DNA of 20,554 nt from Russula earlei (taxonomy: Eukaryota; Basidiomycota; Agaricomycetes; Russulales; Russulaceae): NCBI GenBank assembly GCA_025769875.1, contig JAGFNK010000834.1:1-20554 (forward strand), read 5' to 3'. Made by a program: the position numbers and the translations under genes. The notes under the pieces were generated by a model. That model saw only the letters and a program-made list of their open reading frames with translations. It was not told where the DNA came from and ran no database searches. Of this stretch, positions 10,055 to 19,980 are shown piece by piece (within the stretch, counting starts at the first letter, position 1; the number at the start of each line of letters is the position of its first letter).

Positions 10055-10704
10055 GGTTTGCGGACTGCCGTAGAGCGCGTTGATTTGTGATCATGCTGGT
10101 GTCCATGACGGAGATGGGAAAAAGGCACCACCATCAGTGTAGGTGGGCACGATATCTACAAGCACTCCCGGCGCTCGCCCCAGGTCGCGTGCAGGTTTGT
10201 AGAAGTGCCAGGGTAGTTAGTCAGTGCCTGAGCACGCGATTTTCAGAGGACCATTTTTCGTGTATTTGCAAGGCAGACATATCAGGGACGAACCTCCTTA
10301 TGCCAACATCAACGAAGCGCGTAGACGGTACAAGTTAATGAAATGAAAAACACATGTGCGAAGCTTAGCGCGCAGAAGTCGCGCGTGCCAGAAGGTGAGG
10401 CAGGAGGGGACACTCTCCGATGTCATTGAGAAACAAGGAACGCAAACGCCTTGGTGCCGCGCAAGCAGGAGTGGAGGGGTGAGCAATTGCTTTACCAGTG
10501 CCACGACAACAGCAACAATTGTGCCTGTATGTGAGTGCCCATCTTTTCCTCTCTGTGCCTTTTCCTTTGCACTCATTTTCCTGCGTGTGATTTTTACCTT
10601 CGCTCGTTCACGCGGTGTGCCTCTGAAGGTTGGCCAGGTGAAGGGAAGGAGAGGTAATTTGAAGAGGATGTGGCCACTGATTTGTGAATGTTAATACCTG
10701 CAAT
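10055..10704. other. Intergenic, no gene recognised
   Basis: Both strands carry open frames of about 80-110 codons around 10298-10694, but they overlap each other antisense, show no motif and have no convincing splice context. Confidence 0.4.
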
Positions 10705-10975
10705 TATGGGATCTTTCTAGCTTGAGATCATGTCTCTGTCTCTAGGTGTTTTGCTATTTCTAGTGTTTTGCACCTGCCAGAAGGGATCTGTCCCTGTTGC
10801 CTGTTTGACCATCTAGATCTAGTATTAGACCTGGAACTATTGGGAATCTCATAGGGACAGATCCTTTCTAGCTCCAGGTGTGAAACTAGTGTGCTAGACC
10901 TAGATTTCCAGAAAATAGAACTTGGCAAGTCTCTAATTTTAGGACAAAAACTAGAATGCTGGTAGTACTAGCCAT
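10705..10975. repeat. CTAG-rich foldback (MITE-like) sequence
   Basis: An AT-richer island with CTAG occurring repeatedly. A perfect 12-bp inverted pair GGATCTGTCCCT (10784-10795) and AGGGACAGATCC (10853-10864) is flanked by further imperfect matches, such as CACCTG at 10771-10776 against CAGGTG at 10875-10880. The arms therefore extend to roughly 10750-10795 and 10853-10900. It could be a decayed miniature inverted-repeat element. No clear target duplication was found. Confidence 0.45.
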
Positions 10976-11884
10976 ACGGTGACTTGTGGGCATCGTAGTG
11001 GTCGGTTTGGGGCTGCAAATATGACGAAGGTTCTTACCAATTACTGATGAAGAGCAAAGCTGTGTAGGTTCTAATCTTCTACGATAAGGATACGTCAGGA
11101 CACCGGGGGTTGGGCACGTCGTCGTGAACCGATTTACTCACTTAAACTGGGCCCTGTAGGTGTAATTTTGGATCGCGCTGACTATCGCGGGACGCATGCT
11201 TGATATGGCCTAGCCCAACAACAATGAGTTGCGACCCTAACGACATAGCCTCCAATGCAAGATCAACGGAGCAGGTATTGGGTGAGCTATCTGGATATCC
11301 AAACCGGTGCCTGTACCTCATACAGGAACCCGCCATGAGCATTAATGAAATGGAAGGGACTAGTGAACCCGAACTCTGCTAGGTGACGCACTCGGTCTGC
11401 CCACTAGATCGCTCTCATTAGCTGCCGAATGCCCCAAATGAATCCTCTGCACGCACAATGGCTGCAAGTGAAAGCGAGTGGCTGAGATCCCATCCAAGTA
11501 TCGACTGAATAGTGGCCAACGCAGTCCTGCTGGAATCGTGACAGTGATATTGGCATTTTGACGTCACCTCGAATTTGAATCAAACGCTACGCGCCCAGGA
11601 GCGGCACAGATTGGGAGCAAAATCATGTCATCTCATTTTGTGCGGACGCGGTGGGCCATATGCGTAGCAGCAACGTGATGCGACAGTGCCGCCAACCGCA
11701 GGTCGAGAAGTGCGACATCGCGGATAAACGAGACAGTCGCCGGAGGAAGCGCCGCCTTTTGCTGGCCGAACGAGGGTAGGAGAAAGGCGTGTCATCAGGG
11801 GCGCATGCGGCGCGTGGCGGAAATATCGAACAACACACGGGCTGGCTGGAACACGGGCTTGAGGCGCGGAGGGCGTCAAGCGAA
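10976..11884. other. Intergenic, upstream of the DUF218 gene
   Basis: No gene recognised. The last 250 bp become GC-richer and contain antisense open frames that I read as chance. This part presumably includes the promoter of the downstream plus-strand gene. Confidence 0.45.
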
Positions 11885-13109
11885 ATGACAATGCTTCTGC
11901 CCGCTCCAGTCACCTTTCAACGACGCGGACTCGTCAGTCTCAGTCACTCGCCGCGCTCGCTCCCAAAGATCCTCCGTGCGCCAGCTCGCCTGACCAACTT
12001 TAGCGCCCTCCTCCTCATCGCCCTCGCGTCCTGCTCCGTCCTGCTCCATCTGCGCCTCTACTTCCAGAACCATAATGTCCCACCTCCGCGCAGCGTCTTA
12101 GATACGCTGCCGGAACGACCGCCCTCGGTCTCGGACCTCGATCACCTCGTCATCGTTCCAGGTCATGCGATCTGGATCGGGGCGCTCGCGCAAGACGCGG
12201 AGGTCGAGGATTCGTGGCTGCTCGCTTCGTACCAGAGGGCCCGCCGGCGCCCGTCCATTTTCCGCGCACACATAGCCCGCGGGTGAGCGTGTTTGGTGTT
12301 TCAAGGCTCCCTTTCTTCTCATCCTCGATGTCCCTTCGGACTCGAAAAAAAAAAAAAAAAAAAACAGCGCTCAAATCGCGACCGAGGACCCTCGAGCGCT
12401 GCTCGTATTCAGTGGGTGCGTCGCTTTCTCGAGGGGGGCATGCGTACAGCCACTCGTCAGCTCACGATGCACGGCCGCCCCCTCGTCCCATCACCGCAGA
12501 GGTTTCACTTCTCCGTACAGCGCGACGTCGGAGGGCGAATCGTATCTGCGCTTTGCTCGCGCGACGGGCATTCTCCCCTCCATCGACGTGTTCTCCCGAG
12601 TGACAACGGAAGACGCGTCTCTCGACTCGTTCCAGAACCTGCTCTTCTCCATCGCTCGCTTCCGCGAGATCACAGGCGCCTATCCGACGCGCATCACCGT
12701 CGTCAGCCACAGGTTCAAGCACTATCGCTTCGAACGACTGCACCGACTCGCGCTGCGCTGGCCCAAGCATCGATTCATATACGAGGGAATTCCCCTTGGG
12801 AACGAGGCCGACGAGCACGAGGCGGCATCAGGCGAGGTCTCTCTCTCTCGTTCTCGCACTTATTCCGTGTCTCATATAGCGTTTTTTTTTTTTTTTTTTG
12901 TTTCACGTCAGTTGGCAAACGCATACACACCGTACTCTGTCGACCTGTACGGCTGTCATGCACCCCTCACCCAAAAACGCGCCGGGAGGAACTTTCACAT
13001 GCGAAGTCATGGCTATCATGTCGGTGCGCCGGAACTGCGCGAGCTGTTCGAGTGGTGCCCCAAGGATGGCATAAAGATCTTCCCTGGCACGCTTCCATGG
13101 GGTAAATAG
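11885..13109 (+). CDS. Membrane-anchored DUF218 (YdcF-like) family protein
   Basis: Exons 11885-12282, 12368-12415, 12500-12836 and 12912-13109 give 326 residues. One hydrophobic segment (residues about 39-60, SALLLIALASCSVLLHLRLYF region) follows a basic N-terminus, suggesting a signal-anchored membrane protein. Then come DHLVIVPGHAIW (86-97), DPRALLVFSGG with SPYSATSEGESYL across the second intron, DSFQNLLFSIARFREITGAYP, ITVVSHRFKHYRFERLH, and a C-terminal YTPYSVDLYGCHAPL and EWCPKDG. This order of motifs (VxGH, FSGG, TSE, the SxxNLLFS helix) matches the DUF218 fold as found in a widespread fungal family of unknown biochemical function. The ATG at 11885 was chosen because it puts a short basic leader before the membrane segment; the next ATG is at 11891. 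Introns 1 and 3 contain a 20-A and an 18-T run. Family assignment is from memory of motifs; function is unknown. Confidence 0.8.
12283..12367 (+). other. Intron with A20 run next to its 3' splice site
   Basis: The intron starts GTGAGC and ends at CAG (12365-12367). Twenty A (12345-12364) directly precede that CAG, where a pyrimidine tract would be expected. Splicing here restores GAQIATEDPRALLVFS in phase. Confidence 0.75.
12837..12911 (+). other. Intron with T18 run
   Basis: Starts GTCTCT and ends GTCAG. It contains 18 T at 12882-12899. Its length is a multiple of three and it has no stop, so an unspliced read-through would insert 25 residues including a run of phenylalanines. The conserved join GE-LANAYTPYS supports splicing. 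Confidence 0.7.
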
Positions 13110-13914
13110 TGTTATTAGATCCGATAACCGCAACTGCCCCATTACATTACTGTATTTCGAGATGCTAGATGTCCCGGCACACGCACAGATCTTAAGGTCA
13201 GTACAAAGCGCAATGAGACCGGATTTGAAAACCCAGCGCCATTCCAACCAACGAACGGTCGTTCTCACAGTGGCCTATTCGATGGGACCAATGCAGGTAA
13301 GAAGGGGAGATGTGATACGGGGGTGACTTATGTCACGGCTATTCACCCGATGTGGTCTCGTTGGCAGGGATGATACCCCTTCTGTCCCTACCAGGATGGG
13401 CAAGCCAAAAAATGAAGGGAGACCCTGGCATAACGACGCAGAGCGTTTAGGTGGTGGATGTGCTTCCGTTGTCACCCAGCTGAAAGAGAACGAAATTGAA
13501 GGACCCATGATACCAGCGAGAACCCAACGTTTGTCGATTCTTCTGTTAGATACACATGGTGTACCGACGGACGCCGTGCGCTGGCGGTTCAAGATGAAAT
13601 TCCCAAATCCTTCTCAGATGGGCTGGCCCAGAGGAAGACCGCATATGTGCTCTCGGCAGTCAAAAATCATCCGAGACACAAACGGACGCTATGAAAGTTA
13701 CAGTGGTATATTAAAGAATACTGATAAGAAGACCTGACGAATAATGCAAAAGACGATGAAGGTGCGATGAGAACATCAAACCACGAACGTGAGATCCCTT
13801 GGTGGTCCATACCCACCATGTAGTGGTATCCTAACACGACAACAAAGGACATTCGAAACAACAGCAAGCAAAGAGACAGGCAAAAATGGCCACAAAACGA
13901 GCACGCTATGAAAA
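13110..13914. other. Convergent 3' region of DUF218 and RhoGAP genes
   Basis: Both neighbours end here, so much of it is probably 3' untranslated sequence. A 135-codon plus-strand open frame (13330-13737) and an antisense frame of 105 codons overlap each other. Neither has a recognisable motif, so I do not call a gene. Confidence 0.45.
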
Positions 13915-16900
13915 TCATTGATGCGCACGGCGGTTACGTGATCTGGAAGTGCGGGGCGGAGCAGCAGAAGGTACAGCACCATGACCATGGGTAGGAGTAT
14001 AATGAGGGTCGATCTCGCCGCACTTGAGATGCAATAGGAGGTTGTGAACAAATGCCTGCTCGTACCTGCATAAAGATGTAGCGAGATAGGAGAGCAAGCA
14101 AACAAACTACCACTCACAGGGCATTGTTGAAAACGACAGACATCGAATTGGACCCGCATCGTAGCAGGTTCGGCGTCATAACCAACGCGAGGTTCGCGCT
14201 CGTCATTTTAGTAGCGGACAGCACACGTTCGTCGAGGAATAGTTGCAAAAAGCTGATGACGAACAGCACAACGCGGCGATTAGCGGTTGGCAACCGCTCC
14301 ACCGCGGCACAGCATGCTTCCGCATCATCTGCAAACGCAATGCAATCGTTGTACATCTCCGACGGTACGAGCGGGTCGACTAGTTCACGCAGCCAGAGCT
14401 TGAATAATGATGCCGGTACGTGCGGGTCATCGATACCCTCAAGCGTGTATGAGCCGCGATCGAGCCGCATCTTGAGTGTTGCGACACCATCGGAGTCACC
14501 CGGCACGCGAAAGATGCCCTCAGCCTTTGCACCACCGAGGGCGAGGACCCCATCAGCGAGAAAGGGTAGCACGATCGGCACCTTCTGTTTTGGGTACGTG
14601 CGTTCCTGTAAGCGGAACACGGCATCCAATGGTTCACCAAATGTCGATGGGTTAAATGCTGCATCCTGCAGATACCTCAGCTTCAAAAGCACATGCGCGT
14701 GGTATTAAGGCGAAAGCATACCGATGCCGTCTCTATTTCTTCGAGCGTCGGTGGCTTGCCCCTGGGGCCCTTCTTCGTTATGGCCGCAAGACGCTTGAGA
14801 CAGTGCTTGGCGAGAACATCGATACGGCCCTCGGTGACTCCCGTGCGCTGCGAGAGGAAGGCGTGTAGGTATGGCTCGAAATTCTTTGACGGGGGGAAGG
14901 TGACTAGAAGCACACAAAGTAGTTGCCATCCTCGGAACGTACTCTCCCTGCAAGGTAAGTAGGCGTGCTAAAGTCGAAAATAGTCACAAAATACGAAGGA
15001 CGCACGCGTTTGGGTTGTTTGTGAGTTGTTTCATAACTTGGCAGTAGATTTCGTCGCGGAGCTCGCCGTACGCGAGACCTTCCCCGAGCAGCCAACGGGC
15101 CTCTTCAAGTCTAGATGTATTAGCGGTTGTTGTGGCGCGCTTTTCACACTCCCCCATAAGGCGCTGAATGGCACGGAATGTACGCAGAGCATCTTTGTGT
15201 AGCGGCCGCGTTGGAATCAGCAAGGGGGCGCCGAGAGGGCCACGCTGCCAGGTCATCATCTGCTCGACGGGCACCTTACGCTTGAAGATAAAACCCGTGC
15301 GGTGCGTTGCGAAATACTGTTGGGCGAATTCGAACTTGACAAATTGCTGGATGTCGGAAGCGAGGTCGTGTGGCAGGATAGGATGCACACTACAGGAATA
15401 GAAACTCAGGTCCGACGAAGGGGAATCAAGTGATCGTAAAGGGCATACCCAGTACTCAAAGTCTTGACACTACGGGTAGTAGCGGACAGGGGTGGAGCAT
15501 CAACGAGGATAGGCGTGCGAGCGGCCCGAGCTTTGACGGGGCTAAGCTTGTGTGTTGCATCTATGGATACATCCGATCGGATCGCTCAACATGAACCTCA
15601 GTCCCCAGTCAACCAACACACACCAATATCTAACACTGGCCGACCGATCTCCTTACCCGCGACAGTTGGTCCTCTCGTCGGGGTTGATGGTGTGGAGCGC
15701 ACGGGCACCTTTGAGACACCATTCTTACCCGGCGATTCAACCCTTAGCTTCGGCTTCACATGGGTCGACTCTGGCGCGCTAGCGTAACCACTCTCGGAAG
15801 ATTTTTTACTAAGGCCACTTGTGTTCCCAGGAGACTGCGACGGCGTCCGCGATATATGCTCGACGGCAGCGGTCAACGACTGAGGTAGTGATCGAGGAGG
15901 GACGAAGGAGCGGTGAGAAGGCGTGGGTGTTGGCGGGGCGCTGGCCTCTGAGCCGGGGATGGGAGGGAGCGCGGGCGCCAGGCGCGTTGGCGTTGTATAA
16001 TGTGAATCAGCAGTAAGATTGCGTCGCACAGTGGGGACAGAACTTTTCTTTGTGCTGGGGGCGGGACCGCTTGCAGAGGCCTGTAGCCGGCCAGCGGAAT
16101 GGCCATTACCACGGGCTTCGGTCGCATGTGAACGTGAACGGTGAACCACGGGACGTTGATCTTTTGATGTTGCACGCGAGGATGGGCTCTGGTCTGTGGC
16201 TGAAGAGAATGTCTTTGAGAGACGACGACCCAGAGCGGTATTCTAATGAGCAGCAGTTGAAATCCGAGAGAACGGAGAGTAACTGAGCACGTACTTGAAG
16301 GACTGTTAACGGTATGACAAAACCGTCGGGCTTTTCCCATACTGTTTCGCCCGTCTTTGTGTGATAATAGTACGAAATACCGCCACGGGACTCGTCACTA
16401 ATCTCCCACCACTCACCGCTCTCGTTGGGAGGTAATCTGTACAGTAGTTTATCCATGGGACAGGCATGCAAGAGATACCTAGGTGAATACGTACACGAAG
16501 TTCCCTACTGGGGGGTCCCATGAAACCTGTCCCGTCGATGGGCATGCAAAGAAGGAAACCTGGGTCTGCATGGAGTGCAGATGCACGCCGATGAGGCCGG
16601 ACGATAGTTGATCAACAAGGCAGTCACACTCACCTGTGGATCCACGAGGGTGACCCAGAAATGAGAACCCCAAGTCGTATCCTCGTGCGTACTTGTAGAT
16701 GCAGATGAGGAAGAAGGTCGAGGTTGTCTGGGCCTGCCATTTATTTGGACCTCTGGGGTGCTTGCGACGCTGGAGGGATACCTTTGATCTGGTCGAGAGA
16801 TAGAAGAGCCATCTGGTACGGGGGGCTTAGCCGGTAGATGTCCATTTGCATGTTGTGGGGAGAAATGAGGGTTAGATGAAAGGGAAGGACTGGACAGGGG

Positions 16901-16915
16901 TGGGGATGTCGCCAT
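13915..16915 (-). CDS. RhoGAP protein with two WW domains and a MyTH4 domain (ARHGAP39/Vilse-like)
   Basis: Minus-strand exons 16915-16634, 16565-16495, 16436-16295, 16242-15657, 15560-15449, 15389-15006, 14947-14722, 14665-14118 and 14065-13915 give 833 residues; all eight introns are GT..AG and in phase. Domains in order: a Pro/Ser-rich start; WW1 (about 82-117, from [11 protein letters not shown] to VSWDPP); WW2 (about 124-160, [12 protein letters not shown] to [10 protein letters not shown]); a disordered Ser/Pro linker (about 180-390); MyTH4 (about 400-600, with [20 protein letters not shown] and [18 protein letters not shown]); and RhoGAP (about 602-800). The catalytic arginine finger is R654 in [11 protein letters not shown], and the KLWLREL and [12 protein letters not shown] motifs are present, so the domain should be active. 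Such proteins stimulate GTP hydrolysis by Rho, Rac or Cdc42 at cortical sites, with WW domains binding proline-rich partners. The start is the first ATG; one codon set upstream would use TTG. The second exon is only 71 nt. Confidence 0.92.
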
Positions 16916-17559
16916 TGTACTCAAATGAGGAGAAAGTTAGAACAAAAAACGCGGTTGGTTGCGGGGAGGTGGCGCGGTCGGCGGCAACGCCCAAGCGGCA
17001 TGCAATGAAGAATGGAGAGATGACCGACGGGAGGAGCGGTCGCAAAAAAAAGGACGGGGGGCGGGGAGGAGGTCGCCGCGGACGCTGAGCGACGGAAAGT
17101 TGGGCGCGTAGGCGGGTGCCGTCAACTCGAATTCATGGGAATTAGTCGCTCCCCTCCCCTTCCGCTTCCATACACCACAAAGAAAAGGAAAACTCACACG
17201 TCCGCGTGCGTTGAATATGTTGAATCCCACTATTTCTATTGGTCCATGTTCAAAACGGGTCATTCACAAGTCCTAGAGAACTAGGACTCGTCCAATCCCC
17301 AGCCAGGAGAAGAACAGAGCGGGAGTAAATGTTCGTGGGCATTCTGTGAACGTAACTAAGAGGAGGACACGAAGATGTGATGCTGATATACCCAGGTTTC
17401 ATCACGATGGATGGGGTTACCACGTTGATGATCTCAATCGACTTCTCCATCACGTTGTTTACCCTTCTTCCTCCGCTCCATGACCCGTTGGCAAGAACAC
17501 TTCTCGCCCCCTTCAGACGTACTTTCTCCGTCCTAGCTATTCTCCGAAATCGACAGCCT
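16916..17559. other. 5' flank of RhoGAP gene
   Basis: Purine-rich on the plus strand near 17020-17090 (pyrimidine-rich on the gene's strand), as often seen at fungal transcription starts. No additional coding exon recognised. Confidence 0.45.
17238..17242 (-). promoter_or_regulatory. Possible CCAAT box of the RhoGAP gene
   Basis: On the minus strand the sequence reads GACCAATAG about 320 bp upstream of the proposed start at 16915. It is a single short motif, so only suggestive. Confidence 0.25.
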
Positions 17560-17561
17560 CC

Positions 17562-18170
17562 CCCTCCCAGTCTTCCGACGCGTCGTTCTTGTATTTGGCT
17601 CGTTCAAGTTCTGCCTTGCACGATTCGCAAATGACTCTGTTTCAAGGCTGCGCATTGCTTGTTGCCCATACGTACGTAGGCATCTCCGTAAAGCTCCCGC
17701 TACAGTTGATCGAGTGTTTGTAATTGCCGGTAATAATCTTTGTTTGTAAAGTGAACACCCTCGATTGTCCTTTACTTTTCAGGCGCGCTTCGTGCCCTCG
17801 TCCTCGAGTGTTTCCTTCATGCAGGCACGAACAATCGGCACGGGATCGGCATTGGGAAAGCTTTGATCGAAAATCCTATCAGGGCGCAATCAGAACTCAC
17901 AAGCCATTGAGCAGGTGAGGTGATCTTTGGTCGTTCGAATTCCCGAAAGGCGGCTGGCAACAGACTCTGCAACACTGATGCACAGGTTTTGATACTGCAC
18001 TTAGTTGCAACTGGAGGGCTAAAGCAAGCGGGGCTGGGCTGGCACCTGCTTGTTTGACAGTTCCATTTTTTTCCCCGCATAGCGAATTGAGGTTGGGAAG
18101 TTAGGATTGTATGTCCCGAAGTTATCAACGACCGTCAAGCCCTGCATGACGACGCTATCGCACTCCCATC
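17562..18170 (-). pseudogene. Possible remains of an unrecognised spliced gene
   Basis: Several minus-strand pieces look coding, but I cannot join them into one frame. Near 18090-18170 a stretch reads VDNFGTYNPNFPTSIRYAG. Near 17795-17880 a stretch reads FPNADPVPIVRACMKETLED and ends at a stop. Near 17645-17690 a stretch reads RELYGDAYVRMGNKQC. At about 17550-17645 a stretch reads VICESCKAELERAKYKNDAS and then an acidic tail to a stop. Candidate donors and acceptors exist, but the phases conflict between pieces. The upstream edge meets the AT-rich repeat zone at about 18180, so the 5' part may have been lost. No family is recognised. Confidence 0.25.
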
Positions 18171-18529
18171 GTTGCCCATTGTGCCCGAAAACACCACACC
18201 TGATATACTTCTGTACTCAGTTGAGATCACTTGAATTATAACAATTTGTATTACAGTTGACTCTGTCATAACCCAAATTTTGTCTCCACTGATTGTGTTC
18301 TTATTAATAATTAAAACCCATAAACCTTCAATATTTGTTTGATAACCAGCTCATCTATTGAGCCATCAAGTACATTTTGTAGCTACATGTTATTGTAATT
18401 ACTTCATACATTTCCAAAACATGTAACAATACATCAGGAAAAAATGGTCTGGTCCATAGATGCTGCTTAAAATCTGGAGACACCATAAACACCATAGCAC
18501 AACAACATAGTCATCAGGAAAATCTGAGA
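18171..18529. other. AT-rich stretch without a gene
   Basis: Start of the AT-rich right-hand zone. No open frame of note and no motif recognised. Confidence 0.5.
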
Positions 18530-18670
18530 TTTGCTTAGCAATGCTTAATGACAGCTTCTAAGCACATTAAACCAGGCTTGACAGGCTTAGGCTAAGCATG
18601 CTAAGCTAGGTCTCCTCATGAATTTGCTTAGCTGCACTGCTTATCTTGGGCTTAGGCTGCTTATCTGTTA
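18530..18670. repeat. GCTTA/TAAGC-rich repeat cluster
   Basis: The pentamer GCTTA or its complement TAAGC recurs about ten times in 140 bp. It includes the perfect inverted repeat GCTTAG-G-CTAAGC (18585-18597) followed directly by another TAAGC copy around AGCATGCT. Confidence 0.65.
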
Positions 18671-18929
18671 CAACATTTTCCTTTTACATTTACCTCTTAC
18701 CTTTTGCTATGGACTGCCTGCCTTTGTATGTCCCTCTACTTACTGGTCTTGTGATCTCTTACATCTTGTGATCCCTTCTGTGTTATCATGTGATCCATAC
18801 ATGTCCAGGTAACACTGGATTGCTGTTACTTTCCCTTTGTTTTGTTGGACGTGCAGCCGCTAAGTGCCGCGTGAACGGACAATCCAGACCGTACGTGTAA
18901 ATAATTCGAATTTAGTTATCGTTCGTTTT

Positions 18930-19250
18930 CCTCAGTCTTTTACACACAAGACTGAGGTCAGTACTACACCTTCCTTTACATTCCTTTATAGCTAATACTG
19001 TACATAGCCCTTATTCCATAGGTTAGCATACTAACCTGAATACAGTCTTTTACACACAAGACTGAGCCCTTATTCCATAGCTCCAACATGTTTGGTTCTC
19101 TTCCCATTTATATTTCACTTCTTAGCTTCAACTGTGCAATGCTGCACAGTAACTTAGTTACAACTCATTCTTGGCCTCATCCTTATCACTCCTACTATGA
19201 CTCCTACTATACTAGTAGCACAGTCAAAGTGCAGCTATTGCTGCACTTCT
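18930..19250. repeat. Hairpin-dense repeat with internal duplications
   Basis: Perfect inverted repeats lie at 18930-18939/18948-18957 (10 bp), 19020-19026/19031-19037 (7 bp), 19131-19138/19143-19150 (8 bp) and 19227-19235/19240-19248 (9 bp). A 24-bp unit at 18933-18956 recurs exactly at 19043-19066. A 16-bp unit at 19006-19021 recurs at 19065-19080. In the second occurrence the two units abut; in the first they are about 50 bp apart. No coding potential. Confidence 0.75.
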
Positions 19251-19252
19251 CC

Positions 19253-19330
19253 TGTATATATAAGCTCAGTACTTTGTGACCAAAGCCCTAAGCTTGGTCT
19301 CTTGTAGAATCCAACCTACTCTTGTCCAAA
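19253..19330 (+). mobile_element. LTR-like promoter segment
   Basis: TATATATAAGCTCAG at about 19255-19269 resembles the TATA/start region of fungal LTR retrotransposons. Related TATA-like motifs followed by AAGC occur on the minus strand at 19591-19600 (with AATAAA close by, 19582-19587) and near 20350. No reverse transcriptase, integrase or gag coding sequence is present in the window. Confidence 0.3.
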
Positions 19331-19980
19331 CATATTGTCATGACTCACTGTTGAACAATCCAGTTCATGAGTGAGATAGGAGCTCAGAGACAAGTCAACT
19401 GAGTTCTAGGACGAAATTGGCAAAGAGCATGGTCCAAACAAGTAACAAGTACCAGAGGGGAACTGGCACTGGTTGTGAGAGGTGATCACAGAAGGAGAGA
19501 GCCAGGGTGTACTAGATAGGGTGGTCCTGAAGGAGTACCCTCAGAAGTGGAGTGCCACAAATCAAATGGACTGTCTGCTACTTTATTGAGCGCTTATATA
19601 CTACAAGAGAACTGCTAAATAGGGAACAAGTCATAACCTTGTTATTAAGCACCATGGATGGATGAGTAAGAAGTTGGAGTATGCTTACTGAGCATGCTCA
19701 GTCATGCTCAGTAAGCTGCTGAGTAAGAAGGCTCATATTGATGAGTAAGAGCCTTTAGTGTCCACATGTTCACTGCTTAGTACATGTGCCAAGCACCTGA
19801 TTCATTTGCTGGTAGTTAGTTTAGGACTGGTCATCTGAGGACTTGTAGTTTGGTTCAGGGAATAGAGTTGTCCATAAGGTCTCTTCTATAGTTCTATTAG
19901 GGTCCTTAGAGTCGACCCTAATACTTCTATTAAGGTCCTTAGTATTGCCTTATAGTTGGTTCTAAGGTTATTAGAGTTAG
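19331..19980. repeat. Repeat-derived DNA with palindromes and short direct repeats
   Basis: A perfect 13-bp inverted repeat CTTACTGAGCATG/CATGCTCAGTAAG (19684-19696 and 19703-19715, 6-nt spacer) overlaps the 16-bp palindrome ACTGAGCATGCTCAGT (19687-19702). TGAGTAAGA occurs three times between about 19663 and 19751. Near 19889-19945, TTCTATTA followed by (A/G)GGTCCTTAG occurs twice. No gene is recognised. Confidence 0.6.

Noticed and set aside
12416..12499. Reading straight through intron 2 of the DUF218 gene
   Set aside because: The stretch is frame-neutral and stop-free, but splicing gives FSGGFTSPYSATSEGE, which restores the conserved FSGG motif; the unspliced reading breaks it.
12293..13105. 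Plus-strand open frame of 270 codons
   Set aside because: Wrong frame of the DUF218 gene; it reads through introns and the homopolymers, and conserved motifs appear only in the spliced model.
13330..13737. Plus-strand open frame of 135 codons
   Set aside because: No motif, overlapped by an antisense open frame of similar length, and located in the shared 3' region of two convergent genes.
14124..14708. Plus-strand open frame of 194 codons
   Set aside because: Antisense shadow of the long RhoGAP exon, whose minus-strand reading has a complete arginine-finger domain.
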